From contig NZ_JAJAVQ010000003.1 in assembly GCF_020531985.1 (NCBI RefSeq), forward strand, positions 643,886 through 707,885: 64,000 bases of DNA, given 5' to 3'. This stretch comes from Rheinheimera aquimaris (GTDB lineage Bacteria > Pseudomonadota > Gammaproteobacteria > Enterobacterales > Alteromonadaceae). Both the position numbers and the translations under genes were made by a program. The notes under the pieces are model-generated. The model worked only from the letters and a program-made list of their open reading frames with translations, was not told where the DNA came from and made no database searches. This document shows positions 50,376-59,903 of the stretch, piece after piece. How positions within the stretch are numbered: the first letter of the stretch is position 1; every line of letters starts with the position of its first letter.

Positions 50376-51794
50376 ATGAACGCTGCTCTGCTAATAGACG
50401 CCAGCTACTTTATTGCTGCCTTTTTGTTTATTTATGGCCTGAAGCGGATGTCGTCGCCACTCACCGCCCGCTCTGGTATCGTCGTTGCCGGGGCCGGCAT
50501 GGTACTGGCGGTACTGGCCAGTTTTTTATATACGCTTGATGTCAGCCCCGCAGCCAGACCACAGCTGACGACCAATCTTGTGCTGGCTGTCATAGCGTTA
50601 GCACTGGGCCTTGGCTGGGCCTGGCGCAGCGGTAAAAAAGTCGCCATGACTGAAATGCCACAAATGGTGGCACTGTACAACGGCATGGGCGGTGGTGCCG
50701 CCGCTGCGATAGCCGCCATCGAGCTGATTGGCTACAAAACCCACGGCAGCGTGTCACTGACCTTAGCGGTATTGGGTGGTGTGATTGGCGCAGTATCACT
50801 ATCAGGTTCGCTGATTGCCTGGGCCAAGCTGGATGGCCGCATTAACTCTACACTGCGTTTTTCCGGTTTGCAGGCCGTCAATGGCAGCCTGCTGCTGTTG
50901 CTGCTGGCACTGGGAGCTTATATTGTCTGGCACAGCGGCCAGGTTGCGATGCCGGTATTTGCTGTATTTTTCGCACTGGCATTGCTGTACGGCGTGATGA
51001 TGACGATGCCGATTGGCGGCGCCGATATGCCGGTCGTGATCTCACTGTATAACGCCTTTACCGGTTTAGCCGTTGGTTTTGAAGGTTATGTGCTGAATAA
51101 CCCGGCACTGATGATAGCCGGTATGGTGGTTGGCTCAGCCGGTTCTTTACTGACGTTGCTGATGGCCAAGGCGATGAACCGCTCAGTGGCCAATGTGCTG
51201 TTTTCCAACTTTGGTGCTGCCAGCGATGATGCGCAGGGCGAGATCAGCGGTAGCCAGAAGCCGATCGATGCTGCTGATGCCGGCATTAACATGCATTACG
51301 CCACTAAAGTGATTATTGCACCGGGTTATGGCCTGGCGGTAGCGCAGGCACAGCATAAATTATACGAGTTGGTAAAACTGCTGCAGGATGCCGGCGTTGA
51401 GGTGAAATTTGCCATTCACCCGGTAGCCGGGCGGATGCCGGGGCATATGAACGTGTTACTGGCAGAAGCCGGTGTACCGTACGACATCATCTATGACATG
51501 GAAGACATTAACGACGAGTTTAAAGAAGCCGATGTTGCAATAGTGATTGGTGCCAATGACACGGTAAACCCGGCAGCCCGCACCAACAAAAGCTCGCCAA
51601 TTTATGGCATGCCGGTGCTGAATGTCGACCTGGCCAAACAGGTGTACGTGGTAAAACGCGGCCAGGGTAAAGGCTACTCCGGCGTAGAAAATGCGCTGTT
51701 TTATGCCGACAACACCCAGATGGTGTATGGCGATGCGCAAAAAGTGATGGTTGCGATGATCCAGGCCATCAAATCACTTGGCGGCGGGCACTAA
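50376..51794 (+). CDS. pntB: NAD(P) transhydrogenase subunit beta
   Basis: 472 residues: about nine transmembrane helices (to about 260), then the NADP(H)-binding domain III with IIAPGYGLAVAQAQHKLYELV, FAIHPVAGRMPGHMNVLLAEA, IGANDTVNPAA and KRGQGKGYSGVENALFY. Uses the proton gradient to reduce NADP+ with NADH. The stop codon lies in the loop of its terminator. Confidence 0.95.
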   Translation: MNAALLIDASYFIAAFLFIYGLKRMSSPLTARSGIVVAGAGMVLAVLASFLYTLDVSPAARPQLTTNLVLAVIALALGLGWAWRSGKKVAMTEMPQMVALYNGMGGGAAAAIAAIELIGYKTHGSVSLTLAVLGGVIGAVSLSGSLIAWAKLDGRINSTLRFSGLQAVNGSLLLLLLALGAYIVWHSGQVAMPVFAVFFALALLYGVMMTMPIGGADMPVVISLYNAFTGLAVGFEGYVLNNPALMIAGMVVGSAGSLLTLLMAKAMNRSVANVLFSNFGAASDDAQGEISGSQKPIDAADAGINMHYATKVIIAPGYGLAVAQAQHKLYELVKLLQDAGVEVKFAIHPVAGRMPGHMNVLLAEAGVPYDIIYDMEDINDEFKEADVAIVIGANDTVNPAARTNKSSPIYGMPVLNVDLAKQVYVVKRGQGKGYSGVENALFYADNTQMVYGDAQKVMVAMIQAIKSLGGGH

Positions 51795-51809
51795 GCCCGC
51801 CTGCTTTTT
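51783..51809 (+). terminator. pntB terminator overlapping the stop codon
   Basis: Stem GGCGGGC/GCCCGCC with loop ACTAA, followed by TGCTTTTT. The loop contains the TAA stop of pntB, so the last codons form the left arm. Confidence 0.75.
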
Positions 51810-51822
51810 ACCGTATTCCCGT

Positions 51823-52527
51823 TTAGCGGACCCCGGTCAGATACAGTGCCTTGTCTGACGATAAGCTATTTTTCACCTGCTGCGTTAACTCGTCAGCCAG
51901 TATTTCCGGCTGGTTTGCCGCCAGGCCTGCATAGGCACGGGCAACAATGTCTGCTGGTTTGGCCTTGGGGGCATCAATAGCAGTGGTTAAGTCTGTATCG
52001 ACAAAGCCCATATGTAAGGCACTTACCTGAGTCTTTTGCGCTTCCAGTTCCTGCCGTAAGCCGTTGGTCAACGCCCAGGCGGCAGACTTACTGGCGGCAT
52101 AAGTCGCCAAAGCCGGGCCATTCAGAAAGCTGGCAACCGACAACACGTTAAGCACCACACCGCCACCATTGCTGGCCAATACCGGTGCCAGCGCCTTGGT
52201 TAAACGTAAAGGGCCGAAGAAATTGGTCTCAAAGTGATCGTATGCATTCTGCTCGCTGTCATCATCAAGAAAAGCACCAAAACGGGCGATACCGGCGTTA
52301 TTGATTAGCAAGGTTACATCAGGGCACAACGCGGGTATTGCAGCAACCTGTTTCGGATCGGTGACATCCAGCCTGACTTTCACCACGCCCTCAAGCGTAA
52401 TAGTGTCAGGGTTACGCGCAGCCGCGTATACTTTACGCGCTCCGCCAGCCAGCGCCGCTTTAGCGAACTCTAAGCCAATACCGCGGTTCGCACCGGTAAT
52501 AAACACAACAGCATCTGTTAATAACAT
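51823..52527 (-). CDS. Short-chain dehydrogenase/reductase
   Basis: 234 residues from MLLTDAVVFITGANRGIG (the longer frame is rejected; GGAGAG with 7-base spacing sits at this ATG). The motifs are TGANRGIG (cofactor), NNAGIA, catalytic Ser in VLNVLSVASF and YAASK (Tyr-x-x-x-Lys). Substrate unknown. It lies downstream of a TetR gene, and a palindrome identical in design to the one before tetR overlaps its promoter region, so it is probably repressed by that regulator. Confidence 0.88.
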   Translation of the reverse strand: MLLTDAVVFITGANRGIGLEFAKAALAGGARKVYAAARNPDTITLEGVVKVRLDVTDPKQVAAIPALCPDVTLLINNAGIARFGAFLDDDSEQNAYDHFETNFFGPLRLTKALAPVLASNGGGVVLNVLSVASFLNGPALATYAASKSAAWALTNGLRQELEAQKTQVSALHMGFVDTDLTTAIDAPKAKPADIVARAYAGLAANQPEILADELTQQVKNSLSSDKALYLTGVR

Positions 52528-52542
52528 TATCGTCTCTCCATA

Positions 52543-52564
52543 AAATATGATAATCATCATATTT
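52543..52564. promoter_or_regulatory. Predicted TetR operator upstream of the SDR gene
   Basis: Perfect inverted repeat with arms AAATATGAT and ATCATATTT and a 4-base centre (AATC), ending 16 bases upstream of the SDR start. It differs from the site at 53230-53251 by one arm base only (apart from the centre). Confidence 0.75.
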
Positions 52565-52622
52565 ATTATTAATAAAAAAGCCGGGGCCGGCCCATCGTTT
52601 ACGTCATACTCTCGTTGGAGTT

Positions 52623-53216
52623 TTACTGCTTAACTTTATCAAACTGCTGTAGCAAAGAAGCGCAGCTCTGTGCCAGCATACTGCGACCTTCTGCCGTATC
52701 GCCATAAGCACGCGCCAGCTGCAAACTGCCTACCAGCGTCGCCATCACGACACCAGCCTGCTCTGCTTTGACATCATCAGGTAACGCGCGCGAAATAGCA
52801 TCGCGCAAGCTTTGCATCTGGCGCACAGCAACCGCCCTGACTTCGTCTGGCTGACGGCAAATTTCTGAGCCCAGTGCAGCTATCGGGCAGCCCTGCTCAG
52901 CATCTGCCAGATGTTCATCACTCAGGTACTGTTCTACCAGCGCACGAAACGGTGTTTTTCCCTGCGTTACAGCCTGCTGTAATTTGGGTGCTATGGCTTC
53001 GGCGCTGCGGCTGGCAGCTCTGTCCATCGCTTCAGCCAGCATGGCATTGCGCGAGGCAAAATGCGCATAAAAACCACCGTGTGTCAGGCCGGCTTCTTTC
53101 ATCAGATCAGCCACGCTGATGCCGGCGTAACCGCCGCGGCGGATTGCCTTGGCAGCCGTGTCCAGAATCAAATCATGTGTGCGGGCTTTTTTATCACCTG
53201 TGGTTACGCTTTTCAT
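52623..53216 (-). CDS. TetR/AcrR family transcriptional regulator
   Basis: 197 residues from MKSVTTGDKKARTHDLILDTA; GGTGATAGC precedes this ATG. N-terminal helix-turn-helix: AAKAIRRGGYAGISVADLMKEAGLTHGGFYAHFASRNAML, typical of TetR members that control detoxification or SDR enzymes. The C-terminal ligand domain has two Cys (CPIAAL, EICRQ). The upstream and downstream palindromes indicate autoregulation and control of the SDR gene. Confidence 0.9.
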   Translation of the reverse strand: MKSVTTGDKKARTHDLILDTAAKAIRRGGYAGISVADLMKEAGLTHGGFYAHFASRNAMLAEAMDRAASRSAEAIAPKLQQAVTQGKTPFRALVEQYLSDEHLADAEQGCPIAALGSEICRQPDEVRAVAVRQMQSLRDAISRALPDDVKAEQAGVVMATLVGSLQLARAYGDTAEGRSMLAQSCASLLQQFDKVKQ

Positions 53217-53229
53217 TGCTATCACCATA

Positions 53230-53251
53230 AAATATTATGGCCATCATATTT
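53230..53251. promoter_or_regulatory. Predicted TetR operator upstream of the tetR gene
   Basis: Arms AAATATTAT and ATCATATTT with centre GGCC; one mismatch between arms. The palindrome can be extended by one base pair on each side. It starts 14 bases upstream of the regulator's ATG. Confidence 0.7.
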
Positions 53252-53266
53252 TCATATGTTTAAATT

Positions 53267-54715
53267 TTAGTCAAGCCCCTTTTTCAGTAATTGTTCATTG
53301 CATAGCTGTGCCAGTGTCGCTAACGCACGTTCCAGCCTGGCGTCAGGTTCTACTGCGCAGTTAAGCCGGATAAAATGGCTAAACTCAGCCCGACCGGCTG
53401 CGGCTGTAGGTGAAAAAATCGCTCCCGGTGCAATACTGATATGCTGCGCCATGGCTTGCTGCGCCAGCAGGTAGCCATCTATCGCAGGCGGCAATTCAAC
53501 CCAGAGCACAAAACCACCCTGAGGCTGACTGACCCGGGTCCCGGCCGGAAATAAGCGGCCAATCTGGTGACTGATGCGTGACAACGCCAGCTGATACTGG
53601 CCTCTGACCTGGCGCAAGTGCCGCTCATACCGACCACTTTTCAGCAAATTCGCGACGGCCAGTTGCGGTAGCGCAGCGGTGCTGATATTGCTGATAAACT
53701 TCAGATACTCCAGCTTTGCCGTCTGTTTTGGCGCTATCACCCAGCCCAGTCGCAAATCCGGTGAAATGGTTTTAGAAAAAGTGCCGCAGTAAAAAATATC
53801 CGCCTGTGGTGCCAGCGCGAAACAACTGGCAGGCCTGGGTACTGCAAACCCCAGATCACCATAAGTATCATCTTCAATCAGGGCAATACCTTTGGCACTT
53901 AATGCTGCAACAATGCGCTTTTTGTTGATCTTTGGCATCAGGCTGCCAAGCGGGTTACTGAAATTACTAATCAGCACACAGGCTTTTACCGGCCAGCGTT
54001 GCAGTGCTTGCTCCAGCGCCTCTGGCACAACACCGGTTTGCGGATCCGTCGGCAGTGTCAGTGCCTGTAAACCGGCGGCTTCGAGCGCTTGCAACAAGCC
54101 GTAAAATGCCGGCGATTCAATAGCAACGATATCACCGGGCACTGTTAGCGCTTTTAAGCTCAGCATCAGCGCTTCCTGACAGCCGTTAGTGATAATGACA
54201 TCCTGCGGCGATACCACGGCCCCCTGCAGTGCCATGCGCTTGGCAATCTCGGTGCGTAGCTCAATGGCACCGCGGCTGGCTTCGTATTGCATCAGCCGCG
54301 CCGGTTGCATTTTTATCACCTGCTGCATGGCTTTTTGCAGCGCATGCTGCGGTAGAAACCGTGCCGCAGGCACTGCGGCACCAAGGCGTGTATAGCCCGA
54401 GTCGGCCGCCGCTTTTGACAATGACAACGCCATGTGCTGGCCGGATACCTGTTCAGGCAGCTGGCTTTTGGGCGCTAAATCCTTGCTTAGCGGCGGAGGC
54501 TGAAAGCGGCTTTTAACAAAATAGCCGCTACGGTGGCTGGCCTGCACATAGCCGTCGGCTTCCAGCTGGCGGTAACCGGCGACCACGGTAGAAACGCTGA
54601 GCGAACGTACTTTTGCCAGCTCGCGTACGCCAGGCAGGCGCTCACCGCAGACGTAATGTCCCTGCTCTATCTGCTGTTGCAGCTCTGATGCCAGTTGCTG
54701 ATAACGAAAGCTCAA
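53267..54715 (-). CDS. MocR/PdxR-type regulator (GntR helix-turn-helix plus aminotransferase domain)
   Basis: 482 residues. The N-terminal winged helix has QQIEQGHYVCGERLPGVRELAKVRSLSVSTVVAGYRQLEADGYV. The C-terminal fold-type I aminotransferase-like domain has ITNGCQEALMLSLKAL, SNPLGSLMP, EDDTYGDLGF and PLP Lys in FSKTISPDLRLGW. These proteins use PLP as effector. It lies 15 bases after the LysE-type exporter gene on the same strand, so it probably regulates that exporter or shares its operon. Confidence 0.9.
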   Translation of the reverse strand: MSFRYQQLASELQQQIEQGHYVCGERLPGVRELAKVRSLSVSTVVAGYRQLEADGYVQASHRSGYFVKSRFQPPPLSKDLAPKSQLPEQVSGQHMALSLSKAAADSGYTRLGAAVPAARFLPQHALQKAMQQVIKMQPARLMQYEASRGAIELRTEIAKRMALQGAVVSPQDVIITNGCQEALMLSLKALTVPGDIVAIESPAFYGLLQALEAAGLQALTLPTDPQTGVVPEALEQALQRWPVKACVLISNFSNPLGSLMPKINKKRIVAALSAKGIALIEDDTYGDLGFAVPRPASCFALAPQADIFYCGTFSKTISPDLRLGWVIAPKQTAKLEYLKFISNISTAALPQLAVANLLKSGRYERHLRQVRGQYQLALSRISHQIGRLFPAGTRVSQPQGGFVLWVELPPAIDGYLLAQQAMAQHISIAPGAIFSPTAAAGRAEFSHFIRLNCAVEPDARLERALATLAQLCNEQLLKKGLD

Positions 54716-54730
54716 TTTGCCTCCAGGGTC

Positions 54731-55339
54731 TTACAGTGCGCTAAGTGCCTGCCACAAGGGCGGTAGCACTGACAATGCCAGTAATGTCCCCATCACCCGG
54801 TTAAACCACTGCCGGTGCGTCGGTTCGGTTAACAGCCGTTTTAACGCGGCACCAAACAACAGCCAACTGCCGGTACAAGGCAGCCCAACCAATAAAAACA
54901 CCAGTGCAATTAACGCCAGTTGTTGCCAGTAAACGCCCTGCAGGCTGGTAAAAGCCGCAATAGCACCGGTGATCATGACCCAGGCTTTAGCGTTTACCCA
55001 TTGAAACGCCAGCGCCTGAATAAAACTGAGTGGTTTACTGCTACCGGTTTCAATTTGCTGCGGTCTGGCCGTGGCAATTTTCCAGGCCAGATACAGCAGA
55101 TATACAGAACCGAGTAGTTTAATTACAGTATGCAGCATTGGCTGTTGCTGCAGCACCAAACCGGCACCGGCCCCTACCGCCAGCAGCATCAGTAAAAAAC
55201 CCAGCTGTATGCCCGCCATATGTGGCAGGCTTCTCTGCACGCCATAGTTGACGCCAGATGACATTATCATAATGTTATTCGGCCCCGGCGTAATGCTGGT
55301 GGCAAACGCAAAAAACACTAAGGTCCAGAACAGCTCCAT
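54731..55339 (-). CDS. LysE/RhtB family amino-acid exporter
   Basis: 202 residues from MELFWTLVFFAFATSITPGPNN; AAGGAG precedes the ATG, and the 23 extra upstream codons look like shadow. Six transmembrane helices; the N-terminal SITPGPNNIMIMSSGVNYG is the LysE family signature. Exports an amino acid or derivative. Paired with a MocR regulator. Confidence 0.9.
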   Translation of the reverse strand: MELFWTLVFFAFATSITPGPNNIMIMSSGVNYGVQRSLPHMAGIQLGFLLMLLAVGAGAGLVLQQQPMLHTVIKLLGSVYLLYLAWKIATARPQQIETGSSKPLSFIQALAFQWVNAKAWVMITGAIAAFTSLQGVYWQQLALIALVFLLVGLPCTGSWLLFGAALKRLLTEPTHRQWFNRVMGTLLALSVLPPLWQALSAL

Positions 55340-55604
55340 CTTGCCCACTCCTTGTTCACTAAAAGTCAGAGCAGACAATAACGCGCACAGTGATACGGAA
55401 ATATACACAGTCAGGCAGAAAAAAAGCAGTACAGATTTGAAAAGTTAAATAGCGTAGCAGTACAACCGCGCAATCATTGTAATAATTCTGTTATCTGGTA
55501 AACAATTAATTACATAAAATAGACAATTACTGCCTCATAGTAAGCTCAAGTGTTGTCGCTTAATCAATAAACGGCATCTTTTTTATCCATTTGGAATGGT
55601 CATT
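55340..55604. other. 265-base divergent intergenic region
   Basis: AT-rich gap between the exporter gene (minus) and the di-haem lipoprotein gene (plus). No RNA gene, operator or clear promoter pair could be defended by eye. Confidence 0.4.
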
Positions 55605-58600
55605 ATGAATTATTACTACATAAATCATCGTCCCGGCACTGGCTCTGACTATGTCAGGCAGAGCAGTAAAGCGCTATTGCTGCTGCTAACGTTGACAATA
55701 TCGGCCTGCGGTGGCGGCGCAGATTCTTCAGACAACACTCAAGGCAGCACTCCCCCGGTGGTATCACCGCCAAATACCTCCTTGCCACCCGTTGCTGAAC
55801 CCACACCAACACCGGAATTGCCAGAACCGGAATTTGAAGCGGCGCCATCCCCTGCCGTAGCCCCCCTGCCAACGGCCAGTAGTCTGCAGATTCCGGCACC
55901 ACCGCCAGAGTTTATGTTGCAAACCACGTTCAACAGAGCAAGCCTCGCCGTGCCAATCAGTAACATTACAGCCAGCTCGTCGGGTGATGAAAACGCCGGC
56001 AACACGGCAGACAAAGCGGTAGATGGCAACCTGAACACCCGCTGGGAAAGCGCCTGGAGTAATACTGATAAAGCCACTGCAGACAGTGCCTGGCTGCAGT
56101 TTGATTTCGGCAGTAAAACCGCGATCGGCTATATGAAACTGCAATGGGAAAATGCCTACGCCGACGAGTATGCGCTGTATGTGTCTGATGACGCGAAAAA
56201 CTGGTATCAGCTGCGCTATATTGCCGCTGCTAAAGGTGGCACCGAAGAGTTTTTTAACCTTAATGTTGATGCACGCTACCTGCGCCTGCAGGGCGTGCGC
56301 CGCCATACTCAGTACGGTTATTCATTGTTTGAAGTTGAGTTTAAATCTCCCGGCAGTGATACCGTTATGCCGGTGCACAATACCTCCTACATTTCTTATC
56401 CGCTCAGCGGTAATGGCCGTGTACCTTTGCCAGCACCGGCTGAGCCACTGGAAAGCATCAGCTTTACGCTGGCAGACGGCACCCTGGTTACCCGCTTTGG
56501 TATGGTAGGCCGCTCCCGTCATGCCCGTGAACGCGGCGAAGACTGGAATGAAATAGGTTTTGGCCCGAACGACACAGTAGATGCCCAGGGCAACCCGGTA
56601 GACAAAGGCCCGGGCGCACATTTAAATTTTGTCGCTAACTACTTTAAAAACCGCACCTGGGGTGTCGAGTTTATCGATAACAGCAATGTGGCCGGTGTAA
56701 CCGCGCCGCGTATTATTGTGAACCAGTATTTTCAGCAAGCACAAAAAGGTGGTGGCCACTCTTTTGTCCGCCGCTTCGACGAGCCGGGTGTTACCGGCTT
56801 TGGCTGGATGAGCCCCGGCGATCTGCTGGATGACTCTACCTATCTCAGTGACGGAGCCCCCTGTCCGGTGGTAACCAAACCCGCTAATGGTGTGCTACTG
56901 CACCCCGACAGTGGTTTTAATGGCGTGATCGGTGCTAATGACGGTTGTAGTGTGGTTTTTGACACTTACCCGGGGCACAGAGCGCTTAGCGCAAATGCCG
57001 ATGGTGTATTGGTACCCAATGGCAGCAGCGTCGCCGCCCGGTCGCTGAAAAAAGGCGATATTATCGAATTTACCAGCTCATTTTTCTCTACCCGTCAGGT
57101 AATGGATGCCATTGGTGACAATGGCGGTGTGCGCTATTACACCAACGAGCTGACCTATGTGATGGGTCAGGGCCTGCGCCCCTGGTACGGTGTACAACCC
57201 CGCCTGATGAATGCTCCGCTACCCGACAGCACCTTGCAAGGCGGTTTGGGCTCCATCTCATACGATTACGCCGACAACCCGAGCTTTATGTTTCAGCAGC
57301 CACACAACACTATCGGCATGCAGAATATTCAGCGCTTTATGGAAGGCCGGCGCTGGTTACACACCAACCTGTGGACCGGTGAACATAACGAGTCCGGTAA
57401 CGATCGCAACGATGCCGGCCGCCACCTACAAGGCGAACATTTTAACCAGTCATCCTGCTTTAACTGCCATATCGGTAATGGCCGCAGTGTGGCGCCAACC
57501 GCATTGAACCAGCGGCTTGATACCATGGCAGTGCGGGTAGGTGAAACCGGTACCGACAGTAACGGTAACGCACTGCCTCACCCCATTTACGGCCAGGCAT
57601 TGCAAATGAATGCCCGCTCAACCAGCACTGGCGACCGGCAAAACTGGGGCAACGGCGCCTGGGTATCAGGCTTTAACAGCCACGATGTCACGCTGGCCGA
57701 TGGCACTGTAGTGCAACTGCGTAAACCTCAGATTGCCTTTGACGGCCCTGTGCCTGGTGCCTACTCTGTGCGCTCGGCACAACCGCTGATCGGTATGGGC
57801 TTACTGGAGGCGATAGACGATGACACTATCTTATCCTGGGTGCGCGACATTCCCGATGCCGATGGCGTAGTAGGCTCAGCCAACTACGTTTATGACCCTG
57901 AAACCGGCGACGTACGCCTCGGCCGTTACGGCTGGAAGGCCGGCAAAGCCAGTCTGCGTCACCAGGTCGCCAATGCCGCCTTGCTGGATATGTCTGTCAC
58001 CTCATCAGTGTACCCTACCCGCTTATGCCTGTATGGGCCTGAGCACTGCGACGCCAGCAATGCCGAACCCGGCCTGCCGGATGAAGCACTGCAACTGATG
58101 ACACAGTACCTGCAGCTGCTGGGTGTACCGGCACAGCGCAGTGTGCAAAGCGGCTTCCCTAAAGGTGTATCCCCGCTGCCCTATCTGGACGTAGCACCGG
58201 ATAAAATTGCCCAGGGCGAACAGGTATTTAAAGCGATACGCTGCAACGCTTGCCATATTAGCGATGTACAAACCAGCAATCGCTCTGAATTTGCTGAAGT
58301 GCGCAACCAGCGTATTAAGCCCTATACCGATTTACTGCTGCACGATATGGGTGCTGGCCTGGCCGATAACTTTGCTGAAGGTCTGGCAACCGGCAATATG
58401 TGGCGCACACCGCCGCTTTGGGGGCTGGGCTATACAGAGTACGTTGCTGATGGTGTGCCGGTAGGTTACTTACATGATGGCCGCGCCCGCACGGTTACCG
58501 AAGCCATTCTGTGGCACGGCGGTGAAGCTGAAATAATCAAAAACCGTTTTGTAAACCTGCCAAGCGACGAGCGCGAAGCCCTGCTGGCATTTTTACAGTC

Positions 58601-58607
58601 TTTGTAA
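55605..58607 (+). CDS. Di-haem oxidoreductase-type lipoprotein with discoidin domain
   Basis: 1000 residues from MNYYYINHRPGTGSD. A signal peptide with lipobox TISAC, then a Pro/Thr-rich linker (about 45-100). An F5/8 type C (discoidin) domain (about 120-250; AVDGNLNTRWESAWS, WLQFDFGSKTAIGYMKL, RYLRLQGVRR) follows, then a DUF1111-type di-haem region with two CxxCH motifs: CFNCH at 618-622 and CNACH at 880-884. PLWGLGYTEY and GYLHDGRARTVTEAILWHGGEA near the end match the DUF1111 family. An outer-membrane or surface redox enzyme is likely; the substrate is unknown. A strong terminator follows. Confidence 0.87.
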   Translation: MNYYYINHRPGTGSDYVRQSSKALLLLLTLTISACGGGADSSDNTQGSTPPVVSPPNTSLPPVAEPTPTPELPEPEFEAAPSPAVAPLPTASSLQIPAPPPEFMLQTTFNRASLAVPISNITASSSGDENAGNTADKAVDGNLNTRWESAWSNTDKATADSAWLQFDFGSKTAIGYMKLQWENAYADEYALYVSDDAKNWYQLRYIAAAKGGTEEFFNLNVDARYLRLQGVRRHTQYGYSLFEVEFKSPGSDTVMPVHNTSYISYPLSGNGRVPLPAPAEPLESISFTLADGTLVTRFGMVGRSRHARERGEDWNEIGFGPNDTVDAQGNPVDKGPGAHLNFVANYFKNRTWGVEFIDNSNVAGVTAPRIIVNQYFQQAQKGGGHSFVRRFDEPGVTGFGWMSPGDLLDDSTYLSDGAPCPVVTKPANGVLLHPDSGFNGVIGANDGCSVVFDTYPGHRALSANADGVLVPNGSSVAARSLKKGDIIEFTSSFFSTRQVMDAIGDNGGVRYYTNELTYVMGQGLRPWYGVQPRLMNAPLPDSTLQGGLGSISYDYADNPSFMFQQPHNTIGMQNIQRFMEGRRWLHTNLWTGEHNESGNDRNDAGRHLQGEHFNQSSCFNCHIGNGRSVAPTALNQRLDTMAVRVGETGTDSNGNALPHPIYGQALQMNARSTSTGDRQNWGNGAWVSGFNSHDVTLADGTVVQLRKPQIAFDGPVPGAYSVRSAQPLIGMGLLEAIDDDTILSWVRDIPDADGVVGSANYVYDPETGDVRLGRYGWKAGKASLRHQVANAALLDMSVTSSVYPTRLCLYGPEHCDASNAEPGLPDEALQLMTQYLQLLGVPAQRSVQSGFPKGVSPLPYLDVAPDKIAQGEQVFKAIRCNACHISDVQTSNRSEFAEVRNQRIKPYTDLLLHDMGAGLADNFAEGLATGNMWRTPPLWGLGYTEYVADGVPVGYLHDGRARTVTEAILWHGGEAEIIKNRFVNLPSDEREALLAFLQSL

Positions 58608-58610
58608 CGC

Positions 58611-58644
58611 AAAAAGCCCGGTGTAATGCACCGGGCTTTTTTTT
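58611..58644. terminator. Bidirectional terminator after the di-haem gene
   Basis: Stem GCCCGGTG/CACCGGGC with loop TAATG, five A before and eight T after. It also serves the convergent MFS gene. Confidence 0.9.
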
Positions 58645-58661
58645 CAGACAATCAATGACTG

Positions 58662-59849
58662 TTATCCTGCAACGTTTTGCTCTGCGGTAACAACCGCAGG
58701 CCCTTGTTGCCGGCCACGCCTGAACCACAATACCATTACCAGCCCGACCGCAGCGGTAGCAGCACCGGCCAGCGGCACAGCACTTAAGCCAAAACCGGCA
58801 CTGATCATTAGCGCTCCCAGCATGGCGCCTAACGCATTCCCCAGGTTAAAGGCACCGATATTCATCGCCGATGCCAGGCTGGGGGCTTCTGCAGCCTCCT
58901 GCACTACCATCGCCTGCAGTGGTGGCACCAGCGCAAAACTAGCAATACCCCAGAGGAATACCAGCGGCACTACCATCACCGGCAAAGCAACCGTGACAGC
59001 AAACACCACCAGCAGCAGCATAACGGCAACTAACGATGCAATAAGGGTTAAATCCATTGAGCGATCGGCAAAGCGGCCGCCAAGAATATTACCCACTGCC
59101 AGGCCAATACCGTACAACACCAGCATAGAGGTAACAAACACGGTAGAAGCCTGGGTTTCCTGCTGCAAAATCGGCACGATATACGTAAACACGGTGAACA
59201 TCGCACTGGAGCTGACCACCGTTAACAGCAGCGCCACCAGCACCGGCTTTTTGCCCAGCACCCGCAGCTCATTGCGCACATTGGCTTTTTGTTTATTCGC
59301 CATAGGCGGTAACGACAACCGCAGCGCCAGCATGGTAATCAGGCCAATAACCGCCATGCCATAAAACGCCGGGCGCCAGCCAATCAGTTCACCAATATAA
59401 GATGCCAGCGGCACGCCACCTATAGTGGCAAGGGTCAGGCCGGAAAACATCGCGGCCACGGCACCTGCCCGCTTCTCCGGCGGCACCACATTCATCGCAA
59501 CAATGGCGCCGACGCCAAAAAAGGCGCCATGATTAAACGATGTGATAATACGCCCAAACAGCAGCACGTTATAGCTGTCGGCTACTGCCGAAATCAGGTT
59601 ACCAACAGTAAATATCGCCATCGATAACAGCAGCAAATTACGCCGCGCCATATTGGCAAATACCAGCGTCATCAAAGGTGCACCCAGCAATACACCAAAG
59701 GCATAGGCGCTTATCAGCATGCCAGCTGTTGGAATAGATACGCCAAGATCAGTGGCAATCACCGGCAGCATACCCATAGGGGAAAACTCTGTCACGCCGA
59801 TGCCAAAAGCACCCAGCGCCAGCGCTAATAAAGGAATATTGATTTTCAT
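58662..59849 (-). CDS. MFS transporter, AraJ-like
   Basis: 395 residues, twelve transmembrane helices. The start LALALGAFGIGVTEFSPMGMLPVIA and ISAYAFGVLLGAPLMTL are typical of the AraJ/YdeA/YnfM drug-and-sugar efflux subgroup. Substrate unknown. Divergent from a LysR regulator across 149 bases, the usual layout for a controlled transporter. Confidence 0.9.
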   Translation of the reverse strand: MKINIPLLALALGAFGIGVTEFSPMGMLPVIATDLGVSIPTAGMLISAYAFGVLLGAPLMTLVFANMARRNLLLLSMAIFTVGNLISAVADSYNVLLFGRIITSFNHGAFFGVGAIVAMNVVPPEKRAGAVAAMFSGLTLATIGGVPLASYIGELIGWRPAFYGMAVIGLITMLALRLSLPPMANKQKANVRNELRVLGKKPVLVALLLTVVSSSAMFTVFTYIVPILQQETQASTVFVTSMLVLYGIGLAVGNILGGRFADRSMDLTLIASLVAVMLLLVVFAVTVALPVMVVPLVFLWGIASFALVPPLQAMVVQEAAEAPSLASAMNIGAFNLGNALGAMLGALMISAGFGLSAVPLAGAATAAVGLVMVLWFRRGRQQGPAVVTAEQNVAG

Positions 59850-59903
59850 ACTGTGTCTCGTGATTTAAATCTCGCCAATTTGTGATGCTGCAGAATATAC
59901 TCA

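Noticed and set aside
55764..56306. Minus-strand open frame of 180 codons within the di-haem gene
   Set aside because: Overlaps the discoidin domain coding region and has no family resemblance.
58822..59364. Antisense open frame of 180 codons within the MFS gene
   Set aside because: Shadow of the transporter; no recognisable domain and the opposite frame is a complete MFS protein.
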